From: Prinia subflava
Taxonomy: Eukaryota > Chordata > Aves > Passeriformes > Cisticolidae
Assembly: GCF_021018805.1 (NCBI RefSeq)
Contig: NC_086258.1
Coordinates: 19,126,692-19,190,691, forward strand
Direction: 5' to 3'
Length of the DNA: 64,000 nucleotides
The position numbers were made by a program, and so were the translations under genes. The number at the start of each line of letters is the position of its first letter. Positions within the stretch are counted from its first letter, which is position 1. The notes below the pieces were generated by a model. It was not told the origin of the DNA. It saw nothing but the letters and a program-made list of their open reading frames with translations, and did not search any database. This document shows, piece after piece, positions 58,935 through 64,000 of the stretch.

Positions 58935-61900
58935 AAATAGAATACACTTATTTGAACCACATTTAAAGCTTCAAGTTACTGAGAAGGAAAAAATTTTAAG
59001 ACTCTTTCATGCCTTGTCCTCCTGGTTTAGCTCTGCTTTGTCAGTATATGGTCAATTATGAAATAAAAATTAACCAATTTTTCTCCTGCAATCATATGAA
59101 TTTAGGGCTCAGTCCTGAAAAGTGGGATAACTATCCTCAAACTCCCCCATGTTTATGTTGCTTTAATTTTAATATGTAATTCCCTGAAAGTACATGGCTT
59201 CTTTTATCCTGAGAACTAAAGAAGTCACAAGCTTTTATTTGTGACACTAATAACAGTCTCTAAACCCAGATTGTAGAGGATTACAAAATGGTTTAGATCA
59301 ACATAATGATCTGACTGTGATCTGTGTGTAGGTGCTTACAAAATCCACGCTGCTGAAACCCACGGGCTGCCCTGTATTTACAGGGAACATCCAAACAACT
59401 CCAGACCTGAATCCCACCAGGTTTGCTCTCAGAGACACATCCAGGAACAAGGCAGAAAACCCAGAGCATTCTGGTCTCTTATGTTTAGAGGTCAGCGTAA
59501 ACAGCAAGGACCAAGATTTGTAGGTCAAAAAAAAAAAAAATAGTATTCTGCTCGAAGCAACAGGGTGACATAACAGTAGATTCAGACTCATTTTAAACTG
59601 CGTATGTACTCTGAGGCAAAAAAAAAAAAGGAGTGTGGGAATTCATTCCCATGTCAGACAGTCTTTATCTCCTGTTTCTAAATAAATTGAAAGATGTCTG
59701 ATGCCCAAAGATGTATTTACAGGTAATATCACAGTGCTAGGCTCATTCTGAAAGCAACATCTGTAAATAAAGGTTCCTCTCCTCTTTACTCTTTCCCTGA
59801 GGCTGAGGAGAAAGCTTCAGGAAAATGCACAGATTCAACCAAAGTGGTTTTATTTGTTTGCTGTGAAGAGACAGTATCAGTGGCAAGAGCTTTCCTACAT
59901 TGGATTTTGCAAGCATGAAAGGATAAAAGCTCTTCCTCTTCTTCAAGCTTTAAATAAGTGAGATTTGCAGGTTCCACTGCCTGGGATCTGTGAACACCCA
60001 GGGCTGGAAGCCTCTGCAGCCGGCTGTAAGCCCTTCTCTACCCAAGCCCATCTGTCCCCTGCAATCCAGAGTGGCTGGAATAGTATCTGCACTGGGGCCC
60101 AAGGCTTAGCTGCAGAAAAACCAGAGCCAGCTGCGGAATCAGGGCTGCTTGGTGGAGGTGAGGGCTACCAACATCACTTTGCTCCTTTTCCCATTTAAAA
60201 ATCTGGCTCTGTTCAAACAGAGATCCCTACTTCAGCCACACCAGCAATTCATCTAGAAACTGAAAGCTCTGGCAAATTCATCCATTCTCAAAAAGCTTTC
60301 TAAGTTGTTGGACCAAGTAGTTGTAGAAAGTGGAATTCCACAGATTTTATCTTATCAGCGCAATAGGAAGACTTGGAAGAAAAGCAACTGTAACATTTTG
60401 GTTAGCAAGTGAATTAAGTAACCTTAAGCAGGACGATGCTGTTCACAGACAATACAATCACCAACCAGTTGTTTCCACTTACACATCTCCAGGTACACCT
60501 TAGAGATATGAGGCTTGTGTTACTCCCATTTTACACACAGACAAACAACAACACTGGCTATGAGCCCCATCCAGTACCACACAGCAATCGAATCCCAGAC
60601 AGAAACCAAGAGCATTTCAACTCCTCCATCCTCACCCACTGCTGGGCTTAAGCTCAAGAACAGATCCTGAACCTCCTCAGTGCTGTGGAGACTAAGGGGA
60701 GATACCAGGCTCACACAACCTGGGTATCCAGCCCAGCACTGCACACTTGTGATAGCATCAAATGAAACACTTAAAAATCTGAGAGTTTAACAACTCCACC
60801 ATCAGCTGAGCTGAAGCTCCTTCCCTTCAGCAGGGAAGTTTTCAAACGTACACACTGATTAGGGATTTCGGTCTCTAGTGCCTCAATTGTTGCTGAAGAG
60901 TATTTGAAAATTAATTGCATTTCATGATTGGCTAAACTCCCTGGAGAAACATTTATTGTAATGTTAACGAGAGATAATTACATAAGTAAATGGTTCACCT
61001 GAAAAGTGTTTAACACCTAACTTGCTTCATCAGAAAGTCGTTCTTTAATGGTCTCTATTAAATAAATGATGTCTCATTCTTAATTTCAAAGCAAGTCCTG
61101 CAAACAGGTACTACTGAGCTCCACAGACATTAACTGGGCACAATCACCTCTGCAACAGACCCCACTGAGGGAAGGAGAGTTGTCACATTAACTCAGTCAT
61201 TTCAAGCCTTTCAATCATTGCTTTGGGTTTTCCTTTTTTCCAAGCCACTACAACGTTTTAAATCACCCTCCTCCACAATAGCCTGAATGGTAAATTGCCT
61301 TACAGCCCTTTATTTCCTTGATCCATGAAGTGAGTTTTGGTCCTCTGGGAGAACAAGGACCACTCAACCAGCCACTTTGTATTAAAATATATAAAAGGCC
61401 TCTAAATCACATGTGTTTTGGGAACACAGAGGGGATACAGAGCCTGCACCACCGTAATGTGATGTCTCACAAAGCAGAAAGCCATTAATATTTCAGGAGC
61501 CTCTTTGCAAAGGCTCTAAACAAAACACAGAGAACACTGTCATGACAGATCCTTCTGGTGTCAATGGTCTCTGTAATTTTTTTTTTCCAGAGCAGCTGAA
61601 AAAAGGAATGTTGGAACGACCCTTGAAGCTGCAAACACGTTGATGATTGGTGCACATTTCACAGCATGTCAGCCAAACGCTGTGTCTGCACAGGAAGAGG
61701 AAACCCAGCAACGATAACTTCCATTTCTCAACTCCTCTCAGGAAACTCTACAGCCCTCACTTGAGAGGCAGAAGAATTATTGCCCCTATTTTATACTAGA
61801 GCTACTTCCATATTTCTTTTGTAAAAAAAAAGAAAAAAAAAGTAAGTATATGTTGTATTTTCATACCCATGTAATTTTTAAAGAGTGGAAAGCACATAGC

Positions 61901-63096
61901 ACTGTCTTCTGATACAACATTAACAGCAACACCCAGATTCCTGGAGGAAATGTTATCATTTATGAGCCCTAGTAAACAAAGATGAATGCAATTCTAAACA
62001 AATAGGACAAGACTGGCCAGAACAATGCAGATCAAAGACCCCAGGCTGAGCTGAACTTGCTGTCAAACAGGATGGACGCTGCTGGAAATGAAAGTTTATT
62101 TCCCTTGAAGACAAGAGGAGAGGTTCTTGGAGTAGTTTTAGGAACTCCCAGAGACAACAGGAGCAGCAAAGCATTAGAAAAACTTCAATGCTACTTTGCT
62201 GAAATTCCACTTCCTCTGGGATGAGGGATGGGGCAGTGATTATTCTGCAATTATTTACACTAGTGGGGAGCTGCTCCCTGTCTTTAATTGCCAGTAGCAG
62301 TTCCAGTCTCCAGGGCAGGGTAGCAAGTGTTTACTTCTGCAGCTTAGAATTGCACGAGTTCCTCCTCTGCCCTGGAGGAATGGAGCAGGAACCTGCTCTG
62401 GGAGCTGCAGGAAAAAAGATGAGTGCAGCAGAGGAAGAAGAAAAAAAAATCAAACCTAGAAAGAAGGAAGAAAAAACCAAAGCAAGAATCCAAGAAGAAT
62501 TTTTAAGCTGGAGGTTTCAATTTTACCCTCCACAATTGCAGCCATGTCCTGGTCCCCTCCTTGCTCCTAGTGCAGAGATCTCTTGTTTTTCTGCAGCTTT
62601 TCTGGTTCACACTGGTGTGCTCAAGCAGCTTGGTACGAGAGGATTCCTGCATCCATCCTGCTCCCAGGGCTGCAGCTTCCTGTCTAACTTGACCCAAGTC
62701 ACACATGCAGTGGAGTGAGCTCAGTTCAGGAAAATGTGCTGGGAATGCACAGCTGAGCTCCAAATTCCTCATAAAAGCCTTAACCCAAAGCTCCCAGAAA
62801 TCACTGGAAGATGCACACTGATGCCAAGACAGGCTCTGCTTTGTAACAGAGGGATCAGAAAGATGGGGAGAGAAACAATACAAGGAGCAAGGAAAAGATT
62901 AAAACCAGCTCCTCAAAACTCTCGTGGATTCTGTGATGCAAAGCCAGGCTCTGCTTTCCTTCCAACACCCCTCGCACTGTTTGAGGTCTTTCTGTAGGTC
63001 CCAAGATGAGCTCCTTTCCTCTGCAGCCCTTCTTGCTCTTCCAGGTCAGCCCCCTTTCTGCCAAAATTCCTCTCAGGCCCAAGAGAAAGGCTCAGA

Positions 63097-63136
63097 AACA
63101 GGACCTGAACCTTCTGAACAGGACCTGAACCTCCTG
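63097..63136. repeat. 20-bp tandem duplication
   Basis: AACAGGACCTGAACC plus a five-base end (TTCTG or TCCTG), in two adjacent copies differing at one base. Confidence 0.88.
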
Positions 63137-63788
63137 GGTCACAACAAACCGAGCAGCCCAGGCCTGGGTGCTTTCTGTACAGTCCAGCCTGGTGTGGGCA
63201 CTTCACTTTGTTATTACATTAATATCAGAAATTACTAGTTCAGGGCTGTACAGAGATTCTCAGTCACCATCCAGAGGAGCCCCCAGAGGCAAATTTAACA
63301 AGAAATCTACACATTAATTTTTAGGTTGTGTGTTTTGTCTTTGGTTCAGAGAGGGGTTTTCTTCTGTTTTGTTCTGGTTTTTTTCTTCAAACCAAGTCTT
63401 ACATTCCTGGTAAGATTTCAGATATCAGGGAGAAAATGCTCTTCTGCCATTACCATTTATTTTAGTCATGTGTGTCATGTCTCTAAGTATTACAGTGGCA
63501 AAAATGCCATTTCCCTGGCACAAAAGTGCATGAGAATGCTGGGGACATTTGCTGGCATTTTTATATCAGTCATGTCCTGCTGTTTCAGACAGGACTGTAT
63601 GAGGCCATGGACCTCTGTGTAAAGTCTCAGGTGGTCTCAGTTCACATCCTTCCTGAAAAATGCAGTCTGACTGAGGGGTCACTGCTCTCAGCTGCTCATT
63701 AGCTTTCCTCCTCGGGAGCCCTGAGTGCCACTGATCTGTCCAGACAGCAGCAAGGAGAAAGTTTTCCTAATTCAGGTTAGGAAAGGTT

Positions 63789-63832
63789 AAAAAAAAAAAA
63801 AATCAACCCCCCTCAACATATATATATATATA
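63789..63832. repeat. A-run followed by (TA)n
   Basis: A homopolymer A run (63789-63802), a short C-rich spacer and an AT dinucleotide run (63818-63832). Confidence 0.88.
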
Positions 63833-64000
63833 AAACCCACCAGCTTCCCTTAAAAATTTAAATTAGTGGTTTGAGCTAACACAGATAAAATTATCTGAAG
63901 CAAACCAGGGTGTGCTTATCCAACAGGCTGTCTGCTCAGTAGACAGCATTGCAAAAGCCAGGAGAAAATATCTAAATATAGATATTGATATTTCTAATTC

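Larger units (their letters stand above)
58471..64000 (-). other. UNK: UNK intron 1 (3' part, to window edge)
   Basis: The acceptor TGTCCCCGCAG lies at 58471-58481 read on -. The upstream sequence is AT-rich intron running past the window edge. I looked for a GC-rich first exon ending in a split Thr codon and found none, so UNK exon 1 and its promoter lie to the right. Simple repeats at 58817-58934, 63097-63136 and 63789-63832 are the only other features. Confidence 0.75.

Noticed and set aside
58471..64000. UNK exon 1 inside the window
   Set aside because: No GC-rich block or open frame ending in a split Thr codon with a donor was found on -; the region looks intronic throughout.

Overview
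The window is nuclear DNA of a bird, most likely a songbird. Three multi-exon vertebrate genes can be read exon by exon with GT/AG junctions. An intron carries a CR1 LINE tail of the avian type, and two solo LTRs resemble LTR families I remember from passerine genomes. The gene order WBP2 > UNC13D > < UNK matches human 17q25 (UNK, UNC13D, WBP2) read from the other strand, so this is a conserved syntenic block. There are no prokaryotic features, tRNAs, rRNAs or CRISPR arrays.

Layout. 1-1101: end of WBP2 intron 1 (exon 1 lies left of the window). 1102-5561: WBP2 exons 2-8 on +, followed by a probable 3' UTR to about 8.0 kb. 8.0-15.37 kb: intergenic DNA with one solo LTR at 9610-10039 and no recognisable gene. 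15372-28764: all 32 coding exons of UNC13D (Munc13-4) on +, predicting about 1064 residues. 28.8-31.15 kb: UNC13D 3' UTR and intergenic DNA between two converging genes. 31.15-58.47 kb: UNK on -, with a long 3' UTR, 15 constitutive coding exons (all except exon 1) and one candidate 48-nt cassette exon not needed for the standard protein. 58.47-64 kb: UNK intron 1; exon 1 lies right of the window.

The genes are neighbours by synteny, not a functional pathway. WBP2 is a WW-domain-binding coactivator, UNC13D primes secretory granules for exocytosis in blood cells, and UNK is an mRNA-binding translational repressor. WBP2 and UNC13D are transcribed in the same direction; UNC13D and UNK converge. 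UNC13D is GC-rich with short introns, while UNK sits in AT-richer DNA with long introns, so base composition changes near 29 kb.

I found no new genetic system. The points most worth checking are the unrecognised in-frame UNK cassette exon (49334-49381), an antisense LTR lodged 41 nt from the last UNK splice acceptor, a 12-copy minisatellite of splice-donor-like units in UNC13D intron 10, and a missing PPxY motif in WBP2.
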